Source: Liolophura sinensis (Eukaryota; Mollusca; Polyplacophora; Chitonida; Chitonidae). Taken from it: a stretch of 64,000 nt of DNA. The notes beneath the pieces were generated by a model, which was not told the DNA's origin, made no database searches, and saw only the letters and a list, made by a program, of their open reading frames with translations. Each line of letters starts with the position of its first letter. The first letter of the stretch is position 1. Positions 25,932 through 38,600 of this stretch are shown one piece after another. The position numbers were made by a program, and so were the translations under genes. The stretch lies in NCBI RefSeq assembly GCF_032854445.1, contig NC_088295.1, positions 13,627,385 through 13,691,384 of the forward strand, written 5' to 3'.

Positions 25932-26211
25932 TTATACGTCAGAAACAGGATACTAGGGAATTTCACATGATACATGCAAGGTCTATAATTATACCGGTAC
26001 TATTCAACATACACACTCAACAGAGCAAAAAAATATAATTCACCTAGGGACGTGCAAAATGAGGTGCAGTTGACTCCTAACTAAACGCCCTATAGGCGTA
26101 TATTTTAAGAAAAACGTCAATTGAGAGATTTATCACACGAAATCCGTCAAAAATTGCTCTCTCCACGGGTTAGCGCAGCTCGCTGTCAAAATTGAACGTT
26201 ATTGAATGCCA

Positions 26212-26357
26212 GGGTCCCGTTGTTCAAAAGTGTATTAAAACTTAAGCTCGGTATTAACGTTAATCCCGGCTAAAGTGCCATTTACATCGTATTGGGATGA
26301 CTGGTATAAAGATTTAAGCCTGGATGAACTTTAATACACTTTTGAACAACCGGCCCC
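26212..26357. mobile_element. MITE with about 27-bp terminal inverted repeats
   Basis: The left end GGGTCCCGTTGTTCAAAAG is answered at the right by CTTTTGAACAACCGGCCCC. The match extends through GTGTATTAAA. About 146 bases in total, no coding capacity. A short foldback non-autonomous DNA element. Confidence 0.8.
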
Positions 26358-26706
26358 AGGACGTTAAAAGAGCGCTGCAGAGCAATGTGAACATTCGTTT
26401 TAGCTTGTAGAGCTGTTCATTAGTGTTTAATACGGGAGGCTTCTAAACAATTAACAAATAGCCGGCAATCTTCTTGGAACTTTCGCTATCTCCGTGGTTA
26501 GGGGCAGTCACGCTGGACAGACCAATATAATTTGCTGATCATCAACTACGAAGCGTCAATATTACACAATTTAACCGTCATCTAACTTCAATGTAAATAC
26601 CAGCCGACATATAAATATTTTACTCCGGAATAATAGACGGGAGGTATTAAATATATTCGTTTATTTTATTTTTTCCCGAAACCATGTAAGCCATGTAAGG
26701 GCATCA

Positions 26707-26898
26707 ATCTGCTGAGAGGAAACAGGGCGGAGCCCCAGAAAAACTCGCGGCCCATCCGCAGGTTGCTGGCAGTCCGTTCCACGTACGACCAGAGAGGAAG
26801 ACTGCATGAGCTGGACTTGAACTCAGCGCCACCGCATTGAGGACAGGCACCCGAGTTAGTGTACTACTCTAGCACGCTAACCACTGGATCGTGGAGAT
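26707..26898 (-). mobile_element. SINE (family 1), lacks 3' tail
   Basis: Minus-strand copy from the tRNA-like head (CACGCTAACCACTGGATCGTGG on +, head end near 26,898) through GAGCTGGACTTGAACTC and CATCCGCAGGTTGCTGGC, breaking off near 26,707 before the usual 3' block. Confidence 0.8.
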
Positions 26899-28065
26899 CC
26901 CAAGTGGAACAGTTAAAAATGCATCAAACGTTGAAGGGCTATACTGTTCTTGCTTCTATAATTTGAAAATTGAGGCTTGTGGTTTTCCGCGTTGACAATT
27001 AGATGTATATTGCTCCGTTTCTCGATCAGAAATTACTTTGAAGGGGGAGAATGCAACCTGGCAAAAACTCCAAGCTCTGTAATTGCCGGGTAGCTTAAAG
27101 TAAATCATATTCATGTTGCTAAGACCAACCTATACAGACAGGATGGAGGATGAATGCTAATTTGGAGGGTGAAAGCTAGCTGAACTCCAGTGTGCACTGT
27201 CCACTGAATAGGCGGGTTCACTTAAAAGGCTAAACTTACGACGATGTGTAAAGAATAGACAAATTAATGCACCAGTAAGCTGAACATACGCCCATATACA
27301 CCCCGTTGTACCATTTTCATCCATGTAACCGTTAGAACTGTTGAGGCCAATACTTCTGATCATACAAAAGCTTTAATACATACACTACACATATAGATAT
27401 AACTTGGTAAGTACAATTTTTTTTTTATTTTTTGTAATACCTGTATTATATGTTTTGCCTTCATCAGATTCAGGCACCACAATACGCCATTATTCCTTCT
27501 CATTATAACTATACATGTATATACACGTGCATCTTATTTTTCCGGAACTGATTCCCCACTACCATCTTAATGTATGAAATTGTTAGACATCACATATGGT
27601 TTACTGTTATATCTTTATATCGTCACTTATCACCTTCAAAGACAAAAGTTTCCAAAATTCAAAATGTATGTGAGTAGAACCATTTCTAAAGTGTGTGTGA
27701 GCATGTGTGGTGGTGTGTGGTGTGTGGGGTTAGTCTGGTTGAGGTTCAGAGGTCTGTCTAACAAGTGGCTGCTCTCTCAACACAGTGAGAGGGAGTGATG
27801 CTCTGTCGCCTCTGTAATACTAAGACATGAAGGCAAGTGATCATTCACACTTGATCTTGGCCAAGGTACCTACTACTGTACATCACTCATCTTAAAAAAT
27901 GCAGAAATCGACATATGGGCTCATTTCATTTTGTTACATTTATAACAGCATATTTCTCAGAAAAGAGCCCAGTGTCATTACATTCAGTATTCAATCCCCT
28001 AGCCTGGTGATGGTGAACTGTAGTTCCAGGGGGACATGGTAGGTAAAAGATCAGGGTGTTTCCTC
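26899..28065. other. 3' flank of BOLA1; no gene recognised
   Basis: Downstream (minus strand) of the BOLA1 stop codon. It contains GT-rich low-complexity sequence near 27,690-27,740. I could not fix a polyadenylation signal for BOLA1. Confidence 0.35.
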
Positions 28066-31000
28066 TCATAACCCAGCCCCACCTTGGCATGGTGGGGATT
28101 TCCCGATGATTTTCTCACTGTCTTCCCACTGGCTAGGGGTTTTGGCCTGTAACACAATGCACCCAGACAATTTTTATGTACATTTGTTTTGACCGTTGAT
28201 AGGCAGGAGGCTAAACAACTGAGGATAAAAGACACAATCAACTTTTTAAGGATCAAGACACACGAAATTAAACATTCAGGACTTGCTGGAAAATGTTTTC
28301 TCATTTCTGGGTTAGCATAATTCTAGACAAAATTCCCTAATTCCCTAATGAACATGTTTTCATTACTTTGGTGGAAACACATCATCAAGAGAAAACTTCA
28401 GCAAGGCATTCACAGAATACTGGAAACTGCGCAGAGCCCTGAGGAAACCCACAACCATCCGCAGGTTGCTGCAGACCTTTCCACATAAGGCCTGAGAGGA
28501 AGCCAGCATGAGCTGGAAAATAACGCAGAAATACATTGTCATACACAGATATTCACAGGTGTTATCCATGTGAACTTTGAGTACAACATGATAATGAACA
28601 AGTATGCTTCATGGAAGCTTCAAGGAAGAGTACTTTAGGAAGAGTTACACAAACAAAATCTGAATACATGGAAAATCACCGTTATGCAAAGTCCTAAATG
28701 GGGGTACATTTACATACCCACCATACCTTAGAGATTAGGGAGATAAAAAAGCTTCAATCCATGTATGAGAGACCAATAAAAAAAGCTTTAACCAGACACC
28801 ACCACTGACACTGCCACTTTTCCCCTTTCTCACAATGCCTCTCCTTACTTCGTACAGGTGAGCTAACCAGCTTCACTTTGCAGGTCCTTGTGCGGATTGC
28901 TTTTACAAAAATAGGTACCTGCCTTTATTTTGATCGATGTTCAATGTCAAGCCCAAGAATTTTCACCTCTACAATGACGAGATTGGGAAGAGGCTCCTGG
29001 TCAATGTGTCCCCTTGTTAATTTACCACAACCTTGCTTGAGGGGTGTAGATTATTAAATATATTTGTATGTGTTTTATTATGATCTGGATTACTAAGCTG
29101 AGGAAGTAATGCAATCATTAAAAATGTTGTCATCATTAAAAATTAAAAAAGGCCAACATGCAAAAATGACAATCACGATGCTGGAACTCAATATTGTTTC
29201 ACTTAGTACACAAATCCTCAGCAAGCATGAAGTTCCTTTTATCCTGAAAGAGTTTTGGTTGTTTCACTGGAATTTACTTCAGCAGAAAAAATAAATACCT
29301 GTATCTAAGCCATATGCTGTACTCACCATTATGGAGAGAGCATGGACACCATTCTGTAACTCATTCTGAAGTACTTCATTAACCATTCTGTGACGCTGTC
29401 ATAGTAACATATTTAAATCCAAATAAGTTCTTGTTATTTACACACATAAACTCTAACTGTGTTATTTCTTACTTCAGAAAGTTAAAAAGAAATAAAAACA
29501 CAGAACAAAGGAAAAGACACAACAGTGTCAATTAGTCATAACTGTACCAGTTGAAACACAAGAATAGAATATGAGTTAAAATACACATGTAATATAAGAG
29601 TAGAAAACAACAGGGATTGTACACTGAATAAATATTATCTCAGTTGTATCAGGGAAAGTTCAAATATTAACTGGTAATTTTCTTAGTTGGCTAATGCTAT
29701 GGGTTATTCAATTACAAAAGGACAGTCACAGTTGTATGTGTCAAAGAATAAATTTATTTTATATAAACAAAACTTGAGCAAACGTTTTTATACTGAAGTA
29801 TATCACAAATTCAAAAAAAGCCTTTTAAAAATAAAAGTTCTAAAATTTATTTCAGTTCTATTAGTTGACAAGAGGTTAATGCAACTAGATCTATTTATTT
29901 ATTTGATTGGTGTTTTACGCCATACTCGAGAATATTTCACTTATACGACAGCGCCCAGCATTATGGTGAGAAAACCGGGCAGAACTCGGGGAAACCCACG
30001 ACCATCTGCAGGTGATTGACAGACCTTGCCAGGTATGGCCGGAGCCAAAGCTATTTAAGAGGGGTTCATACTAGAATACTGAAATGGTTACCGCTGATCT
30101 AAAGATCGGAAAATGAATTTAGTTTAAATTTATTGTTTGTTCAAAATATGGTTACCTTATTTCTTCTAAAATTTGGGACACCTGGTGTGCTCATTTTAGC
30201 CAATATATATGTAATTCCAGCGGAAATATGAGTTTCTTTTATCTCACATGGATAGACCATCTAATGAACAACATACTCATATCTTTACTTTTCCAAAAGG
30301 TCGGTAAAGAAATGTAATATTCTCCTTTCAACACTACTAATATATGTCCCAATTTTAGAAGAATTACTCTATTTTCATTGACCTTAGTTTCTTGTCAAAC
30401 AATGTTATTTGTACCACAGCAATACTTTCCTTTTTTTTGAGTCATAAATTTGTAAATAAACTTACCTTTATTAATGGCTGACTATCAAACTGACTGGAAA
30501 CAACCACCACCTTAAAATGAGTCTCTGAGCCTTGAACAAAGAATTTTAGACTATTTCAGATATTTTCAGAGTCTGAAATAAATTTACATATTCATATTCT
30601 TCTGTCAAAAATTATTTGCTTATTTGACTGTCGTTTATACTTTAAAATAATTCAGTAACATACCCACATTTAAGAGGTGAGCACTTGTTATCAGAATGAC
30701 TGAATGTGCACAATGTGTGTCTTAGTCACAGAAAGGCAAGCACCTTAATCACAGCCTCTCCACCATCAACCTTTATAATTAACCTGGTAATGCTCTGTAA
30801 AAATACCAAGGTTTGTGGCACAGGTACTTTGTATGCCTAAAGCAGAGACAGTTTGTTACCATGTCAATCGCAGTCCAAGGAACATTACTGCCTTTCTGTT
30901 TTAAACAGGTACCACATCCGTGTTAACTTATTAGTTACAGTAGGAAATATGTTAACTTCATGAATTCATTTGACTGATTTCTGTTTTATGCTGTACTCAA

Positions 31001-32034
31001 GAATATTTCAATTCTATGATGGCGGCCAGTATCATGGCAGGAGGAAAACAGGCAGAGCCCGGGGGGAAACTCATAGCCACCAGCTGGTTGATGCCAGACC
31101 TTCCCAAGTATGGTAGCTTGATGGAAAATTAACTGTTATTCACCAATCTGCTTGTTCCCTCTTTGCAAACACACTCACCTTTTGGCACATTATGCATGCC
31201 ACTTTCATTAATAACTTCCAGTACAACTGGCTGTCAATGAAGTAAAAAAAACACTTAACATAAACCTATACAAACATTTCATGAATAACAATCACAAGGA
31301 AAGCATTACTTGGGAGGCTAAAAGGGAACTGAAAATATTTTTTCAAAAATAAATTTAAGGAATCTATGTTTTGTATTAACAGCTCTTCAAAGAGAAGTAT
31401 TATCTTATAGATGTTTTGCATTTTTTACCAAAAGGTTCACATTCAACTTCGCACAAATCATAATACTAAATTAATTCAAACTTTACTGATGACAATTCAA
31501 AATTATATATTTTTACGACTGGTATACGACAGAGCAGCAGCATGAGAAAGAAGAGGCGGCTAGTTTAGAAGAATAATGGATTTGCCAGCATGCCAACAGC
31601 TAGCTCTCAACATTACTGAGCTGCTGCAGCTATGCATTAAGTCTAGCTACCTGAAAAGCCTTTGCTAACTTCTCCCGAATGTTCTTCTCAACCGGCTTCC
31701 CCTGGAAGTATACAAAGACATACACAATGATCAGTGATAAGCTAACAGCTGGTATATGAGGGTATCTTACACGTACACAGTTCTGATGCACATATGAAAT
31801 ATGAAGTACACTTTTTAGGGAGAGAAAAAAAATGTCCAAAAAACAAAAAATGACCACACAGTATTTAAATTCTCAAGAGATAAATTAGTTTGCCTGACTT
31901 TGTATTACTAGTAAGTGATTATTATTCAGGTGTACATGTTTATACCTCCATTGCTGGTGTTGTTGAGAAGCTGTGTTTAATTCTTGAAACACATCGAGAT
32001 GCGGTATGTCCTCGCAACAGAGGGCGAAGGAGGC
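28066..32034 (-). CDS. BOLA1: BolA-like protein 1 (mitochondrial Fe-S assembly factor), six exons
   Basis: BolA proteins partner monothiol glutaredoxins (BOLA1 with GLRX5) in mitochondrial iron-sulfur cluster handling. Minus-strand exons: 32,034-31,946 (5' limit uncertain), 31,701-31,651, 31,230-31,179, 30,530-30,466, 29,395-29,327 and 28,146 to the stop at 28,066. All have AG acceptors and GT donors, and the phases agree throughout. Family motifs appear in order: KPVEKNIREKL, VLEVINESGMHNVP, SETHFKVVVVS, RHRMVNEVL, GVHALSI, AKTPSQW and the BOLA1-type tail SPPCQGG. The first in-frame ATG visible (31,951) gives about 107 residues. Upstream in the same exon an R/S-rich stretch without acidic residues looks like a mitochondrial presequence, so an undetected exon probably carries the true start. 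The gene runs divergently from DCTN4. Confidence 0.93.
28428..28519 (-). mobile_element. SINE (family 1) internal fragment
   Basis: Contains GCAGAGCCCTGAGGAAACCC, CATCCGCAGGTTGCTGCAG and GAGAGGAAGCCAGCATGAGC in the order of the SINE, without head or tail. It lies in the last intron of BOLA1. Confidence 0.8.
29891..30047 (-). mobile_element. SINE (family 1) 3' part
   Basis: Begins on + with (TTTA)n then GATTGGTGTTTTACGCC, ACTCGAGAATATTTCACTTA and CCCAGCATTATGG, and ends near GGTATGGCCGGAG. The tRNA-like head is absent. It sits in a BOLA1 intron. Confidence 0.85.
30968..31115 (-). mobile_element. SINE (family 1), diverged 3' part
   Basis: TACTCAAGAATATTTCA, GGCGGCCAGTATCATGG, GGCAGAGCCCGGGG and CCAGACCTTCCCAAGTATGG follow the SINE order. 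No poly-(TTTA) stretch is left and the head is missing. It is in a BOLA1 intron. Confidence 0.75.
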
Positions 32035-32638
32035 CTAGAAAGATGAGAGAAAGAAAAGACGGATTTCTCAAAACCGGTAGCAGGGTGTAAACCCACCATA
32101 CTAGTAATGCCAGTGCCGTGCATGTACCGGTACATGCACCTTATAAAACTGCCTTACCAGAACTAAATTAACGTATTTGAAATTTTAATTTTTATGATAT
32201 TATTAAATAGCGCACCCCAACTCAGTTTGGCCATGAGTTTAACACATGCTGTACTGTTGTGTGCATACATTTATCTCGACATTGACCAGCTTGTGATTTT
32301 TGTCGAGATCAACTTCATCTTCGGAGACACCCATATAAGTAACTTGAACATTCCGAAAAATAGTATTGTGATATTTGATTTTCACATGTCGTATAATTCA
32401 TAAATAGAGCAAAAAAGATTTCTCAACGAAGGTCTGTCTCTGACCTGTGTTCATTACAAATCAAGCGATAGTCTTTTGACTCATCATGTACATGTATTTG
32501 TCAGCCGGCACCATGTAGGTCACCTTGCCGCTCAATTATTTCCTCTTGTATCACGAAAATGCATTGGTGCAACAAGTCTGATAGTGTCATGTTCAGCCAA
32601 TAGACGTCTCCATTACATTTGCTGCGCCGTCATCAAAT
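32035..32638. promoter_or_regulatory. shared 5' region of BOLA1 and DCTN4 (candidate bidirectional promoter)
   Basis: About 600 bases separate the first recognised BOLA1 exon (-) from the DCTN4 ATG (+). A CCAAT box lies at 32,597-32,601, about 40 bases before the DCTN4 ATG. A perfect 22-bp palindrome with half-site GTGCATGTACC spans 32,118-32,139. No TATA box stands out. The DCTN4 start itself sits in AAATATGGCGAC, close to the YY1-type element often found at starts of housekeeping genes. Part of this region may be a missing BOLA1 first exon or intron. Confidence 0.5.
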
Positions 32639-35600
32639 ATGGCGACGTATTATGATGTTGATACAGTGCAATATCAATGTTGCTGTGGCAAAAGAAGACC
32701 ATTATGTCGACTATATATCTGTCGACACTGTCTGAAGCTGAGATGCACGGACTGTGTACTGCACGAGGTAAGTTTAGGTGCACTGGCATGCATACTGGCA
32801 GTCCGACATTTTTGTATTTTGTATTATCGGAGGTTCATTTTCCGATAGTTTGACGTGTTAGTGAATTAGTTAATAAATAAGTCACATAACGAGTAACTGA
32901 AAACACTGAAACAAAATGTGTGAACTGAATATGCTGCCTTGTAATGTATGCTCGCGATGACATATTGAAATGTTGAGTCTGACGCGGAAATATTGCCTGC
33001 GTGACTAATTTATTTGTATCACGCACTTATTTCATTCTATGCAGGTTGACAGCTACTACTGCCCAAACTGTTTGGAGAACATGCCGTCTGCGGAAGCAAC
33101 GATGAAGAACAACAGGTAGCAATGTTACTGCAGAAACTGTTATTCATTCTAAATGGAGTGAATTCTGATTAGAAATGTACCCAAGAAGTCCGCTGTGAGT
33201 TTTTAATATTGGGTAATGTTCAATTAAATTAGATGTTGAGGTTTATTTTTAACAATATTTGATATTTACCTGCCTCAACGTTTAATCGTTGAATTCAAAA
33301 ACGCAGTATGTCCAATCCACAAGGCACAAAACATGCCGATTTTTGGTGTGCAGTACAGAGAATATGACCTTTATTACCATTCCTGCAAGTGTAAATCCAT
33401 TCATGAGTTGAAGTGTTGTTTAAATCCACAGAAATATTTCCTTGTTGTTCGTCAAAATTACTTGTCTTGTAATGTCTTGGCCTTTTGGGTGTTCTAAAAT
33501 CTCAAAACCCTGGGCCAAAAGATACGGAAATCAACCACACAACCAGTTTTAAGTGACAACTTTAGTGATGATTTTTTCAGTCATCATGGATGTAAAACAG
33601 AAAGAACAATTTACCCAGTCAGCTGAGCGACAAAAATTCATTCTAAAGGCTCCATTCAAGGCTTGCCACTGTCGTGTATATGTGCTTCGTTATCCATGTT
33701 TTCTACCCATGGCATCAGATACTATTCGGATTTTGGATGCACCTTATGCGTCGTGTCTGCACACTGCGATTTTGAAGAGAGAAAAGTCAATGCTCTAACA
33801 GGTTTCCCGCATGTAACTAGTCTGATATTGATTGACAAGTGAAATGAGTTTTCTTTCTGAAATTCAAATAAATGTTTAACTTTAAAAGAAAGAACGTAGG
33901 TCCTGATTTAGTGTACTTTAAGCCTTTTTTTTTGCAACTGAATTGAAGGAAACTAAAGTTGGAAGTGATCGTCTCGAGAGCCATCTTGTTTGTCCATGAG
34001 CCATGTCACTTCACCATAATAGGCTGGGAAAATGGGGAGATAAACTCGGTCACATTTTTGTTATGTGACCATGTTAAATTCACCTGGTTTCAGTGGCATT
34101 GTCTCTTTTGATGCTGAATTTAATGTGTGTAAGTACCCGAATTCTTCAAAATTGCCACAGCAACCAAAATTATGAAGCATTCTGAGAAAACTATGGAGGA
34201 TAGAGAAATAATTTGCACAGTCTTAGGAAGCTTGTGTCTTTAGTGACACAGACAGATCTCTTTAGCGTCATTTTCATAATAATTGTATGCATAAATTTCA
34301 GTGAAAAAAATTGCTTTTAAGGTTCAAAAAGGTTGAAGATTTACATTACTACATAAATGTCTGACATCAGTTCATACTTTGCAAAGTATTGTGCAAATCA
34401 GACTGATTTTTAGTCCAGTATAGATATGATTTATCCAAGGTATTAGAAATGGTGTGTACTTATCCCTCAGGTGCTCTAATTGCTTTGACTGTCCAAGTTG
34501 TGGGCACACGTTGTCAACAAGGGCCACTACAGTGGCTGTAGTCAACCCAGAGGATGCAACCAAGTCTACTACCAAGAAAATGTATTACTTGGCTTGTGGA
34601 TTTTGCCGCCTGACAACAAGGGATGTAGGTGTGGCTGATCAAACTGTGGGTAAGGCAAAGTTTGACTGACAAGTGAAATAAAGTTTCTTTCTGAAATTTA
34701 CATAAATGTTCAACTTTAAAAGATGGGACTTAGGTTGAATCTGTCACTTTTACCCTTTTGCCTTATATTAAAATATGTGCAGCATCCCGGATGTGTATTT
34801 ATACTTCTAGGAGTGAAAAAAATCTTATTTGTAAACATTACTAAATGGCAGTCAAATAAATTGAATAAATGCCACAGCCAATAATGTCCAGTAATAAAGG
34901 TAACCTAATGTATTCTTATTTTTAATTAATTCATTGGTGATAGAAGTTTTGTTTCAAAGCTGAAATGTTCATATATTACATCTCACCAAATTCTGTGACT
35001 GTGTTATTGTTCTTTCAGCCAGTGGAGGCTGGAAAGATCTGGAGAACCCCCATACTGGCAGGGTAAGAAATACATATGACTTTGTTAAAAGATATCCCCA
35101 AGTACAAAACCAGTTGGAAAAAGTAAATGGCTCAGAATTTATTGTTCAACCATTCTTCGTAATCATGTGGCTCAAAAGCTGATGTGGAACTTGGAGGTTC
35201 AGATGATTTGTCACATTCAAGTGCATAAAAGCTGTACAAAAGTGCCTTGTACTGAAGTCTTATATTGTATTCTTGTCACAGATTAGTTCGCTTTTGGATA
35301 TTTACCGTCAGCTGGCCCAGAAAGAGAAGGCTGAGAAGGAGAGGAAGAAGTACACTAAGCGTAGGACTCATCTCTACTATACCGTAAGATCGTATGACAT
35401 CAAATTCTACACATCCTTTATTCCATTCCTCTCTGGCCGTATGTTGCGACGTCTTCCAGCAACATGCAAATGGTTGTGGGTTTCCCCCCGGGCTGTGCCT
35501 GGTTTCCTCCCGCTATAATGCTGGCTGCTGTCGTATAAGTGAAACACCAATCAAATAAATAAGTAAATTCTTTATTCCATATCTGCTTTCCAATGTGCCG

Positions 35601-38600
35601 GTTGTGGTGATATAGTAAATTAGATGGGGTTTTTCAGAAAGGTACTTCACTCTGCTCCGAAGACAGGGCCCTAACTAACGTTTTATGGAGTGGCGCTCCA
35701 ATGTCTGCCATCCCTCTGTGAAACCGCAGCCCCTAGCACCATGCCTAAAAATATCCTTTGTAAAGTATTTTTTTCCGTATTTTTAATTTTCTGTCGAATA
35801 AAACAAGCATGGTTTCCGAAGTTCCGGAGTTGGCTGGCTGCGCAAATGTCAGATTTTGTCAAAAAATGTCAAATTTTGTGACCTTGCCAAGCCATTGCTT
35901 ATTAAATCGTAAATTACGCTTGTAGCGCCTAGAATGACGATGCATTGAGTTGACACAGTAGCATGCGGAGTTCAACTCAGCTATCTAGGAAGTGTCAGAC
36001 CATCCTAGAAGAGTGTTCTTAAGGCAGGATGATTTCCCCATGTAAAATTTCAGTGCAACCTCCAAAGGCAATATTTTAGCCTTTTAATTGGCTCCGAAGA
36101 CAGGTGTTTTCAGGTGAAAGTTTGTCAAATATGCCAGTGCGCTGACTTCTAGTGCAGCTTACTATCCCAGATTACCGTTAAGCCTTACACAATTTTGATG
36201 TAGGAAATTCTTCTTAGTACAGCCAGAGTGCATGATCCCTGATAAGCTGTTTGCTTTCTGTTAGGGAAATTTTTGCTGCTTTAGGGAGATGTTGAACCAG
36301 ATTTACTTTAAAAAGTAATTGATCCTGTTTCCTTTCAACTGAAGAAAGTTGAACACAGGAGTTAGTGAAAATCAATCTTGCAAGGCTTGAGTGATAATAT
36401 ACGAAAGATTTTGTTGTCACAGCAACTACTGAAATGGTGAGCTTCAAAAATCAGTTTCTGTTAACATTTTATTTATCCTGTAAGAGTGTGTTTTACGCCA
36501 CACTCGTGATTATTTCACCCATATGACGGTGGGTCAGTATTGTCAGGTGGGTGGAGGTAACCCCCGGAAGAAACCGGGGTAAACCACCGATCCTTGGCAA
36601 GTCACTGACAACTTCTCCATTTGTCTTACAGCAGCCCCCGTTTGCACAGTTCTACTAGCGTCAGCATCCACCTCGCCACCAAACCCCATGAAATTAAGCA
36701 CTAAAATGCCTGCGATGGAATGAGAAAATTCCCTTCCGTGGTGACCCCAGAATTATGGTCAGATGTCATATCTATAGAATCGGGTACGGCAGCAAGCCAT
36801 GCGATTATGGATCCCGTTTGACTATGAGGATTACAAAGCTTACTAAAATACAATATTTTAGGTCATTTCATCTATCCTGATGTTAGATGTAAAACTAACC
36901 TTTTGACACGACGAAAGCATTTCCGGCAATGCAAGTTTTCCGGCAGATGGAGTCCCTGGACACCCGGTTCATTTGGCTTAGATGCCCTTCCCCCATGCCT
37001 TCACCAAATCCTAGATAGGGATCTGAAAGAGGTGCCCTCTGTTCCTTTCTTGTGAAGAACAATGTTGTACATAGGCAGTTGAAATTGCCATTCTTTCTAT
37101 TTTTTCATTTTTTAAAAGTTGACCATGTCCCTTTTAATTGTTACCTAGGAGACATACATACATGTATGTATAATTTGTGAATTGACATGATTGATATGAA
37201 CTGTCACAAGATTTGATGGATTTTGAAAGTTGTCATCTTGATCATTCATTCTGTAAACTGCAGTGAGCACTGATATCATGTAAGTTTTGTTTTACAATTT
37301 CAGGACAAGTTTGGCTTGGCACCTGTTGCTGCTAAAATGAAGGCCCTGCCTTCTATGTCATCACTTAGGTAATTCAGAAATGATGCTTTAAGTTAGGTGG
37401 TTTGTCTGCTATTTGTTAAGGTGCAATTGTTTCCCCTTGCTATGCTAAGTTTTCTATACCCATTAACCTGAATTACATGTGATATATTTTGACTTTAAAT
37501 GACTGTAGACATAAATGAAGAGCCTCAGTGTTTGATTGGTTAACGTTCGAGCACGGCACAGTGGCCTCAAGTGACCTGGCTAAAACGGTCAAATCCAGAC
37601 CACTGTCGCATAAGTAAAATATTCTTGAATGTCACGGAAAATACCAGTCAGATAAATAAATACATGTAATAAGTGTGTTTGTACATGTAATAACAAAACA
37701 TAGAGCTATCTCCAGTAGCTAGTAATGGTGTAGGAGAAGGAAACTTGTGTAATTCGAAGTGCACTGTTTCTAAATTGTTAACAGCTTTCATATGCATTTA
37801 CATATTTATCTGTTTAGTAGGGTTTTGCTATATCTAGACAACAGTTCCTATTAGATTGCTTGTTAATAGAAATTTTTCAGTACAAATTTTGTATGTAACA
37901 TTTGTGTTTCAGCATCAAGGAAGATGAGTTGATAGCTGATATTAAGCCAGGTGAAACTGTGAACGAGTTCCCTTCCCTGCCTGATGAGCTCTTCTCCGAT
38001 CCTATTCAAGTGGCCAAAGGTAACTTATGATTTAAATACATGCACCTTTGTTTTACATACATTTATGGTGTAAATGTAGACAAACCATAAACAAATTTAT
38101 TGGTCAGTAATCATTTTATCTGTCTGTCTTCATAAACATCAGATTGCCATGCCATATCTTGCATCTAGACACTTTTGGATTGTTAATGTGAATAATTAGA
38201 AGGAGATTAGATGTCTTCAGTTTGAAACAATTAGTTAATTAGGCCCATTGAATGGAAAAGAAGGGTACTATGTAACATTATGCAGATTTAAAGGACAAGA
38301 CAGTACCTGGCTAAAACATATTTCAGTTAAAAGCAGCATACTCAAGCTTTCTAGAGTATCATACTTTATTATTTTAATGAGATTTCACCGAATAACATGT
38401 AGAACAAAATTACAATACTGCAAATGGCTGGTGTGAGTTGAGGCAGCAGTCTTGAGAATTTTATCCAATCAAATACATTGCTGTTAGATTGCACGGCCTA
38501 AGCTGTGACGAGGCCTTTACCCATTCACTCCATGAAGTGACTTATGATAACACAGAATTTCTACATTAGACATCATCTTGAAAATGTTTACAACAATTTG

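Noticed and set aside
32097..32099. ATG on the minus strand as the BOLA1 start
   Set aside because: It is open to the exon end but one base out of frame with the downstream BolA exons, so it cannot be the start without another splice event.
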